From: Pseudoxanthobacter soli DSM 19599 | Lineage (GTDB): Bacteria; Pseudomonadota; Alphaproteobacteria; Rhizobiales; Segnochrobactraceae | Reading direction: 5' to 3' | Assembly: GCF_900148505.1 (NCBI RefSeq) | Contig: NZ_FRXO01000001.1 | Location: 124,001-188,000 of the forward strand | Length of the DNA stretch: 64,000 nucleotides | Shown: positions 32,806 to 40,877 of the stretch, piece after piece | Layout of the letters: each line of letters opens with the position of its first letter | Position numbering within the stretch: the stretch's first letter is position 1 | Notes under the pieces: generated by a model | What the model saw: the letters and a program-made list of their open reading frames with translations, nothing else | Told to the model about the DNA's origin: nothing | Database searches by the model: none | Translations under genes and position numbers: made by a program

Positions 32806-32904
32806 GATGTCCTCCTTTGGAGCAACGAGTGCGATTTGATTGCCGGATTTCCCGCCATCATGGCCGGGAGGTCGGCATCGGTGCGGACCCGTCTGGCGTC
32901 CGCA
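32806..32904 (-). ncRNA. ROSE-like RNA thermometer in the hsp20 leader
   Basis: The predicted 5' leader of about 99 nt can fold into consecutive stems. A 5' stem pairs GCGGAC with GTCCGC (32883-32888 with 32898-32903). A middle stem lies at 32851-32868, of the form CCC-bulge-GCCAT/ATGGC-GGG. The last hairpin (32812-32822) masks the ribosome site. On the minus strand this last part reads TTGCTCCAAAGGAGGA: the UUGCU motif next to a Shine-Dalgarno sequence paired to CUCC, as in rhizobial ROSE elements of hsp20 genes. The fold is inferred by eye. Confidence 0.62.
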
Positions 32905-32910
32905 AACGGG

Positions 32911-32939
32911 AGATAGGAATGCCCTCCGAAGGCTTCAAG
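32911..32939 (-). promoter_or_regulatory. sigma-32 (RpoH) type promoter of hsp20
   Basis: On the minus strand CTTGAA (32939-32934), a 17-bp spacer and CTATCT (32916-32911) match the alphaproteobacterial RpoH pattern CTTGAA-N17-C(C/T)ATNT. The implied start near 32904 gives a 5' leader of about 99 nt, the usual ROSE length. Confidence 0.68.
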
Positions 32940-33019
32940 ACCCTCGTCGACGGCGTGCATGCGATCGCCGGAGCGAAGCCATCCGCGGCTGGCTGCCGCG
33001 CCGGAGAGGGGGCTTGACC

Positions 33020-34069
33020 GTGGCCGCGCCGGATGCGGAAGGCCGGGAAGAAGAGGGGGCGGCGCCCGTCGCCTCGACGGCGGCCGATCTCGCCAAGGCC
33101 GGCATTGCGGGCAAGGCGAGCCTGCTTGCGCTCGAGGGTGCGCCAGTGCCTTCCGGCGGCGTCGTCGAGATGGTGCAGGGTCGTCGCGGCGTGCCGCTCC
33201 GGCTGGCGCGCTGGCGGGCAGACCCCGGAACCACCCCGCGCGGCACCGTGTTCGTGCTGCTCGGCCGCGCCGACTTCATCGAGAAATATCTCGAAGTCGT
33301 GGCCGATCTGCGCGCCCGCGGCTATGCCGTCGTGGTGCACGAGCCGCGCGGTCAGGGACACTCGGGCCGGCTGATCCGCGGCCAGAACTGGGGTCATGTC
33401 GCGAGCTTCCACGACTATGTCGCCGATCTCGACACGGTCATCCGCGTCGCCAAACGCCCGACGGACGGCCTGCCGCTCCCGAAGCCCTATGTGCTGCTCG
33501 GCCACTCGGCGGGCGGCACGGTTGCGCTGATGGCCTCCTACCGCCTCCAGCGCGACATCGACCGCATCGTCGCCGTCGCGCCGCTGATCGGCTTCTCGGG
33601 AATCGGCATGCCCGGCTGGATGCTCGGTCTCGTGATCGGCGCGGCGCGTCTCGCCGGGTTCGGCCGCCGGCCCTCACGGGCCCGCCCGCAGCCGCCGCAA
33701 CTCGCCTTCGACGGCAATCCGCTGACGTCCGATCCGGTGCGGTTCGCCCGCATCGGCGCTTATCTCTCGGCCGATCCCGGGCTCGTCGTCGGCCCGCCGA
33801 CCTTCGGATGGGTCAAGGCGGCGCGGGACGCGATGCTGATCCTGCACAAGCCGGACCTGATCGCTCGGCTGACGACCCCGACGCTGCTGTTCGCCTGCGG
33901 CGCGGACCGGGTGGTGGCGCCCGATGCGATCGAGCGGTTCGGCAGGCTCTTGCCGGCGGGCGGCACCGTGCTGGTGCCTTGGGCGCGCCATGAGCTGATG
34001 ATGGAGCGCGACGCTCTGCGCGCCGAATTCTGGGCCGCGTTCGACGCGTTCGTTGCCGGCGGCGACTGA
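33020..34069 (+). CDS. alpha/beta hydrolase, PldB/lysophospholipase-like
   Basis: A 349-residue alpha/beta hydrolase of the Hydrolase_4 (monoacylglycerol lipase/lysophospholipase L2) type. The nucleophile elbow is LLGHSAGGTVALMAS near residue 165. The acidic residue is likely in FACGADRVVAPD near 295 and the histidine in WARHELMME near 322. HEPRGQGHSGR near 112 is typical of this subgroup. No signal peptide is evident. The start is a GTG at 33020, placed 8 nt after a GGAGAGGGGG site; a TTG two codons earlier is an alternative. The substrate is unknown; a lipid ester is inferred. It converges on purD. Confidence 0.82.
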   Translation: MAAPDAEGREEEGAAPVASTAADLAKAGIAGKASLLALEGAPVPSGGVVEMVQGRRGVPLRLARWRADPGTTPRGTVFVLLGRADFIEKYLEVVADLRARGYAVVVHEPRGQGHSGRLIRGQNWGHVASFHDYVADLDTVIRVAKRPTDGLPLPKPYVLLGHSAGGTVALMASYRLQRDIDRIVAVAPLIGFSGIGMPGWMLGLVIGAARLAGFGRRPSRARPQPPQLAFDGNPLTSDPVRFARIGAYLSADPGLVVGPPTFGWVKAARDAMLILHKPDLIARLTTPTLLFACGADRVVAPDAIERFGRLLPAGGTVLVPWARHELMMERDALRAEFWAAFDAFVAGGD

Positions 34070-34123
34070 CCGCCGCCGCGGCTTATCCGAACTGCGTGCG
34101 CCGTGCGGACGGCGAAAGCGGCC

Positions 34124-35398
34124 CTATGCCTTCGCCGCGGCGGCGCCGATGTCGCGGCGGCAGAAGCCGCCCGGCCACACCACGCTGTCGACGGCGGCAT
34201 AGGCGCGGGTCCGGGCCTCGGCGATGTCGTGGCCGAGGGCGGTGACGTTGAGCACGCGGCCTCCGGCGGCCACCAGCTTGCCATCCACCTTGCGGGTGCC
34301 GGCGTGGAACACCGCGCCGCCGGGAAGCAGTGCTTCCGCCTCCTCGATGCCGGCGATCACGGTGCCGGCTTCAACCTTTCCGGGATAGCCGTTGGCGGCC
34401 ATTACCACCGTCAGCGCGGCATCGTCGCTCCATTCGAGCGGGCCGATCTCGCCGAGGCGCCCCTCGGCGACCGCGAGCAGCACGTCGAGAAGGTCCGACT
34501 GCAGCCGCGCCATCATCACCTGGCACTCGGGATCGCCGAAGCGGACATTGTATTCGATGAGCTGCGGACCCGTGTCGGTCAGCATCAGCCCGGCATAGAG
34601 CACGCCGCTGAAGGGCGTTCCGGCGGCGGCCATCGCCGCGACAGTCGGGCGCACGATCTCGGCCATGGTGCGCTCGGCGAGATCGGCCGTCAGGATCGGT
34701 GCCGGCGAATAGGCGCCCATGCCGCCGGTATTGGGCCCGAGGTCACCGTCATAGGCGCGTTTGTGGTCCTGCGCGGTGGCGAACGGCACGACCGTCTCGC
34801 CATCCGAGAGCGCGAAGAAGCTGACTTCGGGGCCGGTCAGCTTTTCCTCGATGACCACCTCCGCACCCGCGGCGCCGAACCCGCCCTCGAAGCACGCCTC
34901 GAGCGCAGCAACGGCCTCGTCCAGCGTCTCGGCGACGACCACGCCCTTGCCTGCCGCAAGCCCGTCCGCCTTCACCACCACGGGGGCGCCCACCTTTTCG
35001 AGATGGGCGCGGGCGGCGGCGAGGTCCGAGAACCGGCCATAGGCGGCGGTCGGGATGCCGGCCCGGGCGCAAAGGTCCTTGGTAAAGCCCTTGGAGCCTT
35101 CGAGCCGTGCGGCGGCGCGGCTTGGGCCGAACACGTTGATGCCGGCGGCCGCGAGGTCGTCCGCCAGTCCCGCCACCAGGGGCACTTCCGGCCCGATCAC
35201 GACGAGGCCGACGGCGGCCTCCTCGCAGAAGGTGATGACGGCCCGGTGATCGGCCGGATCGAGCGAGACGAGCGTCGCGTGCTCTGCGATGCCGGGATTA
35301 CCGGGCGCGGCATAGAGCCGGTCGAGGCGGGCCGACTGGGCGAGCTTCCAGGCGAGTGCATGCTCGCGGCCACCGCTGCCGATCAGGAGAACGTTCAT
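34124..35398 (-). CDS. purD: phosphoribosylamine-glycine ligase
   Basis: Second step of purine synthesis: joins glycine to phosphoribosylamine with ATP. The 424-residue ATP-grasp enzyme starts [19 protein letters not shown]. It has [14 protein letters not shown] near residue 69, the ATP-grasp [16 protein letters not shown] near 145, [20 protein letters not shown] near 209 and [10 protein letters not shown] near 280. All are diagnostic. It converges on the hydrolase gene with 54 bp between stops and stands alone on its strand; no other pur gene is in the window. Confidence 0.95.
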   Translation of the reverse strand: MNVLLIGSGGREHALAWKLAQSARLDRLYAAPGNPGIAEHATLVSLDPADHRAVITFCEEAAVGLVVIGPEVPLVAGLADDLAAAGINVFGPSRAAARLEGSKGFTKDLCARAGIPTAAYGRFSDLAAARAHLEKVGAPVVVKADGLAAGKGVVVAETLDEAVAALEACFEGGFGAAGAEVVIEEKLTGPEVSFFALSDGETVVPFATAQDHKRAYDGDLGPNTGGMGAYSPAPILTADLAERTMAEIVRPTVAAMAAAGTPFSGVLYAGLMLTDTGPQLIEYNVRFGDPECQVMMARLQSDLLDVLLAVAEGRLGEIGPLEWSDDAALTVVMAANGYPGKVEAGTVIAGIEEAEALLPGGAVFHAGTRKVDGKLVAAGGRVLNVTALGHDIAEARTRAYAAVDSVVWPGGFCRRDIGAAAAKA

Positions 35399-35564
35399 CG
35401 GGCTTCAGATCCGTGGGCTTCAGGTCGGTTTGCCGCCATCGGGCGGTCGCGAGCCTTTATCACGCGGATCGTGCAATTGCGACGCCGCCGTGCACGGCGG
35501 AGGCAGCGAAAACGCGGGCCGGCGCGCCGTCACCGGTGCACATGGCGGCGGCCCGCGGCCGGGG

Positions 35565-35807
35565 TCACTTCGCTCCGTGCGCCGCGCCGATTTCCTCGAC
35601 GCGGACACAGACATATTGCCGGTAGCCGTCGTGATACGCCGCCTTCAGTTCCGGATCGTTGTCGAGCCCGGTGCGCAGCCCTTCAGACATGGCGGTTTCG
35701 CACTTCGCCTTGTCGGGAAAGGTGCCGGCATCGGTGACGACGAATGTCTGCGGCCCGGTCAGAAGACCGAGGGTGACGACGACGATGGCCCACATGGCGT
35801 ACCCCAT
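35565..35807 (-). CDS. small exported protein of unknown function
   Basis: An 80-residue protein that I do not assign to a named family. A hydrophobic start (MWAIVVVTLGLLTG) looks like a signal peptide or anchor. A short polar domain follows with two cysteines (KAKCETAM and YVCVRVEE) that could form a disulfide. ATG codons at 35807 and 35795 are both possible; GGGGT precedes the second. Codon use and GC content match neighbours, and similar small proteins with a CVRVE ending occur in related bacteria as far as I recall. It lies between purD and the hydrolase-like gene, all on the minus strand. Confidence 0.6.
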   Translation of the reverse strand: MGYAMWAIVVVTLGLLTGPQTFVVTDAGTFPDKAKCETAMSEGLRTGLDNDPELKAAYHDGYRQYVCVRVEEIGAAHGAK

Positions 35808-35952
35808 TGTTGGCGTTGCGGTTTCCGGCAGTCTAACTGGAAGAGGCCCGGCCTCTCAACCGCGCGGTCAAACGGCCGTGTCGCTAGGGGCTTCCCCGGG
35901 GTTCGTCGCTACGGGCGGTCGCGAATCGCCTGCACTCGATGACCGCGCAGGA

Positions 35953-37074
35953 TCAGTGGAGCGCATAGGCCGGGCGACGTTCCAGCCCCTTCTCGGCCAT
36001 GTCCGCGATCTCGCGGAGAGCGTCGTGCAGGCGCCGCGCGCGGGCGCGAAGCAGCCCAAGCGCCTCGACGGTTTCCTTTGCGCCGCGCTCTCCCACGAAG
36101 AACAGGTGATTGCCGGAAACCGTCGCGGTCAGTTCGCCCGGCGCGACCGCGATCAAGGCCGTCAGCCGGTTCCATGTCTCCGCCGGCAACTTGCCGAGCA
36201 AACCGGCCTTGGCGAGCGGAAAGCGCTCGCAGAGCGTCTGCGAGATGTAGAAGCCCCACGCGCCCCGGTCGGCCAGCGCATGGCGTGCATCCGTGACTGA
36301 GCGGTGCGTCATCGCTGCGAGCGGCGGGAAACCCGCATAGTTCAGGGCCCCGGTGTCGGCGAGGTCGGCAGCCCCGTCGGCGACAAAGCCGTTCTCGCCA
36401 TAACGCAGCGTCGTGGCGCACAGATTGACCGGGACGTTGCCGGTGAACTCCGCCCGGAACTGGTCCTCCGCCACGACGGGCATTCCGTCTGCGCCACGCT
36501 GGCCGTCCAGGTTCGCGACGAGCCACTCGTTGAATCCGCCGGAGAGGTCGCCGAGGCCGTTCGCCGTCGGCCGGAGGCGGTCGAGGCCCGGCAGCAGGCC
36601 CGGCATCGGGGCGGCTGCGGCCATCGCGACGAACAGTTCCACCCCGATGCCGTGCCGCCCGAGTGCCCTGCCGAGCGGCTCGGCGATCCGTCCCGCCATG
36701 CTCCAGGCGAGCACGACGACATCCGCCGGCAACCTGTTCGCCTTCACCGTCTTCGCAATGATTTCGGCCGATTGCGCGCCCCAGTCGCGGACCGAGAACG
36801 CCGGATGGACTGAATCGAACACCGGGTTGTCGAGCGGATAGGAGAGGGCGAGGAACGGGTGGCCCGCCTCGGCAAGCCAATGGGCGAGGAAATCACGCGG
36901 GCAGCCTTCCGGGCTTCCATAGGCGATACGCGCCAGCACGCCGCCGCCGGTGATGAACACCACGAGCGGGCGGCTGCCGTCGCCGTCCACGAACTTCGTC
37001 AGCGCGGGATAGCCGGCGGCGGCGACGAGCTTCTCTCCCGGATAAAGGCGTCTCTTTCCCGGTTCTTTTCTCAT
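35953..37074 (-). CDS. putative alpha/beta-hydrolase-fold protein of unknown function
   Basis: A 373-residue protein that I cannot place in a characterised family. LVVFITGGGVLARIAYG near residue 37 could be the oxyanion strand-loop, and VVLAWSMAGRIAEPLGRAL near 119 looks like a nucleophile elbow (xWSMAG instead of the usual GxSxG). A histidine in SGNHLFFVGERG near 323 could complete a triad. No signal peptide or membrane span is evident. The ATG at 37074 has a strong GGAGGAG site at 5 nt. Two unusual upstream structures (37080-37141 and 37154-37188) suggest controlled expression. Hydrolase activity is inference. Confidence 0.6.
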   Translation of the reverse strand: MRKEPGKRRLYPGEKLVAAAGYPALTKFVDGDGSRPLVVFITGGGVLARIAYGSPEGCPRDFLAHWLAEAGHPFLALSYPLDNPVFDSVHPAFSVRDWGAQSAEIIAKTVKANRLPADVVVLAWSMAGRIAEPLGRALGRHGIGVELFVAMAAAAPMPGLLPGLDRLRPTANGLGDLSGGFNEWLVANLDGQRGADGMPVVAEDQFRAEFTGNVPVNLCATTLRYGENGFVADGAADLADTGALNYAGFPPLAAMTHRSVTDARHALADRGAWGFYISQTLCERFPLAKAGLLGKLPAETWNRLTALIAVAPGELTATVSGNHLFFVGERGAKETVEALGLLRARARRLHDALREIADMAEKGLERRPAYALH

Positions 37075-37079
37075 CGTCT

Positions 37080-37141
37080 CCTCCGCACAGCCTCATGGTA
37101 TCGCTGCCATATGACATTCGCACGCAAACTATGCGCGGAGG
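37080..37141 (-). promoter_or_regulatory. inverted repeat that can mask a ribosome site
   Basis: On the minus strand CCTCCGCGCA (37141-37132) can pair with TGTGCGGAGG (37089-37080), ten pairs with one G-U, loop 42 nt. The second arm includes the GGAGG ribosome site of the 35953-37074 gene. Confidence 0.4.
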
Positions 37142-37153
37142 AACAGCCCGTCG

Positions 37154-37188
37154 TTGGTAAATGCGACCGGCTCCTTGGCAAATGCGAC
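37154..37188. promoter_or_regulatory. 14-bp direct repeat at 21-bp period, operator-like
   Basis: TTGGTAAATGCGAC (37154-37167) and TTGGCAAATGCGAC (37175-37188) differ at one base. The 21-bp period equals two helical turns, which suits side-by-side binding of a regulator about 80-115 bp before the minus-strand hydrolase-like gene. Confidence 0.45.
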
Positions 37189-37475
37189 TTAAGATCGAGT
37201 CGTGTCAGTCTTTCCAGGCCACGGCGGAGCTTTCGCAGAGGGGCTTCTGCAATCGGATTTTGACCTCGCGTGCGCACGCCGACGGCATGACTGCGGATTG
37301 CGGGGATCGCTGCGTCCGTCCATCGGAACATGAAGGCCTTTCCTCGACGTTGCTTCGTTCGCGACGGAACCCGGCCGCCGCGCGACCGTCCGGAAAAGGC
37401 TGATGGACAAGGGCGGGACGGACGGGTTTAAGCACGGTTCGGTTGATGGATCCGGGAGCCGGAGAGGGCGTCGCG

Positions 37476-38417
37476 ATGGTGCGCACGAACGACGATGCGG
37501 TGGCGGACGCACCGCGGGGCAATTGGGTCGACCGTTTCGCGCCAGCGGCGGTGAAGCCCTATGCGCGGCTCGCGCGGTGGGACAGGCCGATCGGCTGGTG
37601 GCTGCTGCTCTGGCCGTGCTGGTGGTCCGCCGCTCTCGCCGCGGGGGCATCGGGCGCGCGGTTCCCGGACCCGTGGCATCTGGTGCTGTTCCTTGTCGGT
37701 GCCATCGCGATGCGCGGCGCCGGCTGCACCTACAACGACATCGTCGACCGCAAGATCGATGCCCAGGTGGCGCGCACGCGTTCGCGCCCGATCCCGAGCG
37801 GGCAGGTCAGCGCACGGCAGGCGGGACTGTTCCTCGTGCTCCAGGCCCTGGTCGGCTCGCTGGTGCTCCAGCAGTTCAACCGTTTCACGTTCGGGCTCGG
37901 TCTTGCCTCGCTTCTCGTGGTCGCGGCCTATCCGTTCGCCAAGCGCGTGACGCACTGGCCGCAGGCGGTGCTGGGGCTCGCGTTCTCATGGGGCGGGCTG
38001 ATGGGATGGGCGGCGGTGTTCGGCCGCCTCGACCTGCCGGCGGTGCTGCTCTATCTCGGCGCCGTGGTCTGGACCATCGGATACGACACCATCTATGCCC
38101 ATCAGGACCGGGAGGACGATGCCCTTGTCGGCATCGGTTCGACCGCGCTTCTGTTCGGGCGCAGGACCCGTCCGGCGCTTGCGATGCTGTTCGTAGTGAC
38201 GGCGGTGCTGATGGGGGCGGGGCTGTGGACCGCGGGGGCCGGCGTCGCGGCCTTCGTGGGATTCGCCGCGTTCTGCGTCCAGCTCGGCTGGCAGGTGGTC
38301 AGGCTCGATATCGACGATCCGGACCTGTGCCTTGCGATCTTCAAGTCGAATTCGTTTGCGGGCTGGCTCTTGTTTCTCGGGCTCGTTGCCGATTGCCTCG
38401 CCCGCCAGTGGCCTTGA
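37476..38417 (+). CDS. ubiA: 4-hydroxybenzoate polyprenyltransferase
   Basis: Attaches the polyprenyl tail to 4-hydroxybenzoate in ubiquinone synthesis, in the inner membrane. The 313-residue protein has the two prenyl-diphosphate-binding regions CTYNDIVDRKIDAQVARTRS (near residue 88) and YDTIYAHQDREDDALVGI (near 202). RPIGWWLLLWPCWW lies near 37, and about eight hydrophobic segments are present. The start at 37476 follows GGAGAGGG at 7 nt; earlier in-frame ATGs lack such a site. The second UbiA-superfamily gene in the window, ctaB, is clearly distinct. A 9-bp-stem hairpin follows the stop. Confidence 0.9.
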   Translation: MVRTNDDAVADAPRGNWVDRFAPAAVKPYARLARWDRPIGWWLLLWPCWWSAALAAGASGARFPDPWHLVLFLVGAIAMRGAGCTYNDIVDRKIDAQVARTRSRPIPSGQVSARQAGLFLVLQALVGSLVLQQFNRFTFGLGLASLLVVAAYPFAKRVTHWPQAVLGLAFSWGGLMGWAAVFGRLDLPAVLLYLGAVVWTIGYDTIYAHQDREDDALVGIGSTALLFGRRTRPALAMLFVVTAVLMGAGLWTAGAGVAAFVGFAAFCVQLGWQVVRLDIDDPDLCLAIFKSNSFAGWLLFLGLVADCLARQWP

Positions 38418-38440
38418 GGGTAGTGGCTTGACGGCCTCAG

Positions 38441-38461
38441 CGGAAGGCCCGCGGCCTTCCG
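38441..38461. terminator. hairpin between convergent ubiA and DUF6101 genes
   Basis: Perfect 9-bp stem CGGAAGGCC-CGC-GGCCTTCCG, followed on the plus strand by GTTCGTCGTTTC. It is positioned to end both transcripts. Confidence 0.6.
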
Positions 38462-38471
38462 GTTCGTCGTT

Positions 38472-39023
38472 TCAGTCCCGGGCGATGATCTCGCGTTCCT
38501 CGGCGTGAACGGCGGACGAGGCCGGGGTGAAGCGGCCGCGGGTCCACACGCTGCGGGGGCGGCGGCGGGTCGTCTGGCGGCCGAAGCGGCGCGGGGCCGG
38601 CGGGCGCACGTCGTCGGGCCGGTCTTCCAGCGGCGCGCGGATGAGGCTGCCGTCGGATTCGAACATCATCATCGGCAGCGCCAGCGTCTGGGACCACCGG
38701 CGCCACAGCCGGGCGGCCTGGTCGAGATCGTAGACGGTGTCGAGCGGCACGTTCATCGCCGGCGCCGGATGGATCAACTCGATGTGGACGACGCCGCCCT
38801 CCGGCTCGAAGCGCACGGCGACGCCGGTGAAGCTCTCGAACGGCACCACGACGGTTGTGGTGAGGCCGTAGAGCCGGCGCTTGAACACCGCGCCGGTGTC
38901 GCCGAGATAGACCGGGCCGGCATCTGCGGCGCGCACGCCCTCGCGCGGCAGCAGCCGTTCGGCTTCCGTGCTGCGGACCTGCAGGTCGCTCTGCGGCACG
39001 CTCGCGTGGCTGTGTCCGCTCAT
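38472..39023 (-). CDS. DUF6101 family protein
   Basis: A 183-residue soluble protein of a family (DUF6101) that I associate with Hyphomicrobiales; its function is unknown. The middle of the protein is beta-strand-like (VYLGDTGAVFKRRLYGLTTT, VVVPFESFTGVAVRF, VVHIELIHP). The C-terminal third is basic and proline-rich (RPPAPRRFGRQTTRRRPRS), possibly disordered. The start at 39023 was chosen for its GAGGAG site at 7 nt over an ATG seven codons upstream. It is divergent from pmbA across a 462-bp region. Confidence 0.7.
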   Translation of the reverse strand: MSGHSHASVPQSDLQVRSTEAERLLPREGVRAADAGPVYLGDTGAVFKRRLYGLTTTVVVPFESFTGVAVRFEPEGGVVHIELIHPAPAMNVPLDTVYDLDQAARLWRRWSQTLALPMMMFESDGSLIRAPLEDRPDDVRPPAPRRFGRQTTRRRPRSVWTRGRFTPASSAVHAEEREIIARD

Positions 39024-39485
39024 GGCCGTTCTCCTCGACTTCATCGCCCCGGCAGGTCGACCGGCAGACCCGGTCGGCGCGCCGATTTTCCCCTGGCGTG
39101 ACCGGCTGTCCCGCCATGCCCCTGTGGGCGCTTTCGATGAGCCGACGCTAGGCTCCGGAGAGTTTTGCAGGTCTTAACGCGCGGCCCCCGTCGGCCCGCC
39201 GCGCGAAGGTTCCAAACCGGAGGGTTAGGAAAAGGTTCCCTGTCCGCTTCCAATTGCGGGCGTTGCCGGCAAAAGCCTCTTAACCAGCGGGATTATCGCG
39301 GCGGCGGGCCTTGTTCCGCCGCGCTTGGAACCGTAAATCCCGGGTCATGCGAAACGGGCCGGCAGGTCGCCTCGCGACTTGGGCCGGTGACTTGGCCTTG
39401 CCGCTCGCCCGTCCCGCGCTTTCCTCGCGTGGTGCCACCCGGCCGCATGGCCGCGGCGCCGCGCCGAACCGGAGTTGCTTCCGCG
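39024..39485. other. divergent region between DUF6101 and pmbA
   Basis: This 462-bp region has no supported gene. It contains TTAACCAG at 39280-39287, one mismatch from a CtrA half-site, and a 9-bp CCGCCGCGC direct repeat (39197 and 39317). The pmbA frame stays open through part of it, without family similarity. Confidence 0.45.
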
Positions 39486-40877
39486 ATGGCCGCCGCAACC
39501 GAACTCGACCGCACCGGCACCGACTATCTCGATCCGAGGCGCCTTGAAGATGCCGCCGCCGCGCTCGTGGAGGCCGCCCGCAAGGCCGGCGCCGACGCCG
39601 CCGACACGGTTGTCGTGCGTGGCGTGTCCGTCTCCGTCTCGGTGCGCGACGGCGCGGTGGAGGACAGCGAGCGGTCGGAGGGCGACGATTTCGCGCTTCG
39701 CGTGTTCGTCGGCCGCCGCAGCGCCAGCGTTTCCACCAACGCTCTCGGTGATCCCAAGGCGATCGCCGAGCGGGCTGTCGCCATGGCGCGCGTCGCCCCC
39801 GAGGATCGTTTCGCCGGGCTTGCAGACCGGGCGCTGATCGCGTCTCGCGAAGCCGTCTCGGCCGCCGCGGCGGCGCTCGACCTGTTCGATCCCGCTGTTC
39901 CGGCCGTGGAGGCGCTGACGGAGAGCGCGCTCGAGGCCGAGGCCGCCGCGCTCGGCGTCGCCGGCGTAACGCGGTCCGGCGGTGCCGGCGCGGCCTGGAG
40001 CCTCGGTGGCCTCGTGCTCGTCACCTCCGACGGCTTTTCCGGTTCTTATGTCGCGACGCGCCACGGCCGCTCGGCCACGGCGGTCGCGGGCGAGGGCACC
40101 GGCATGGAGCGCGACTACTGGTCGGCCTCGGCGATCCACGGGGCCGATCTCCAGAATGCGGATGTCATCGGCCGCATCGCCGGCGAGCGCGCGGTGCGCC
40201 GGCTCGCGCCGCGCAAGGTGCCGACGGCACGCACCACCGTCGTCTACGAGCCGCGTGCCGCGGGCAGCCTGATCGGCCACCTCGCCGGCGCGATCAACGC
40301 GGCTTCGATCGCCCGTGGCACGAGCTTCCTGAAGGAACGGATGGGCGAGCGGGTGTTCGCCGCCGGCATCCGCATCACCGACGATCCGACGAGGCCGCGC
40401 GGCCTCGGTTCGCGGCCGTTCGACGGCGAGGGCATCGTCGGTGGCCCGCTGTCGCTCATCGAGGACGGCGTGCTGCAGTGCTGGCTGCTCGATTCCGCCA
40501 CCGGCCGCGAACTCGGCCTTGCCACCAACGGCCGCGCCGCGCGTGGAGCCGGTGCGCCCTCGCCGGGCACCACCAATCTCACGCTGTCGCCCGGAAGCGT
40601 GTCGCCCGAGGACCTCATCAAGGAAATCGGCACCGGCTTCTACGTCACCGACCTCATCGGCCATGGTGCCAACATCGTCACCGGCGACTATAGCCGCGGT
40701 GCTGCCGGATTCTGGATCGAGAACGGCGAGATCGCGTATCCGGTGAGCGAGGTCACCATCGCGGGCCGGCTCGGCGACATGTTCGTGGCCGCGCGGCCGG
40801 CGAACGACCTCGAACTGCGCTTCGCGACGAACGCACCCACCGTCGCCATCGAGGGAATGACCGTTGCCGGACGTTGA
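39486..40877 (+). CDS. pmbA: metalloprotease subunit TldE/PmbA
   Basis: Non-catalytic partner of the TldD/TldE heterodimeric metalloprotease, known from maturation of microcin B17 and degradation of CcdA in E. coli. The 463-residue protein shows the family pattern VSVSVRDGAVEDSERSEGDD, RIAGERAVRRLAPRKVPTA near residue 233 and GFYVTDLIGHGANIVTGDYS near 382. It lacks the HExxxH metal site that TldD has, as expected. The start at 39486 has GGAG at 11 nt; an ATG at 39447 is an alternative. It overlaps the next gene by 14 nt. Its partner tldD lies 4.7 kb away on the other strand. Confidence 0.9.
   Translation: MAAATELDRTGTDYLDPRRLEDAAAALVEAARKAGADAADTVVVRGVSVSVSVRDGAVEDSERSEGDDFALRVFVGRRSASVSTNALGDPKAIAERAVAMARVAPEDRFAGLADRALIASREAVSAAAAALDLFDPAVPAVEALTESALEAEAAALGVAGVTRSGGAGAAWSLGGLVLVTSDGFSGSYVATRHGRSATAVAGEGTGMERDYWSASAIHGADLQNADVIGRIAGERAVRRLAPRKVPTARTTVVYEPRAAGSLIGHLAGAINAASIARGTSFLKERMGERVFAAGIRITDDPTRPRGLGSRPFDGEGIVGGPLSLIEDGVLQCWLLDSATGRELGLATNGRAARGAGAPSPGTTNLTLSPGSVSPEDLIKEIGTGFYVTDLIGHGANIVTGDYSRGAAGFWIENGEIAYPVSEVTIAGRLGDMFVAARPANDLELRFATNAPTVAIEGMTVAGR

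Larger units (their letters stand above)
37075..37475. other. divergent region between the hydrolase-like gene and ubiA
   Basis: This 401-bp region holds an inverted repeat that includes the ribosome site of the minus-strand gene (37080-37141) and a 14-bp direct repeat (37154-37188). Beyond these I see no gene and cannot assign promoter boxes. Confidence 0.5.

Noticed and set aside
32817-33017. Small plus-strand frame of 66 residues over the hsp20 leader.
   Set aside because: It lies within the promoter and thermometer region, lacks a ribosome site and shows no recognisable sequence.
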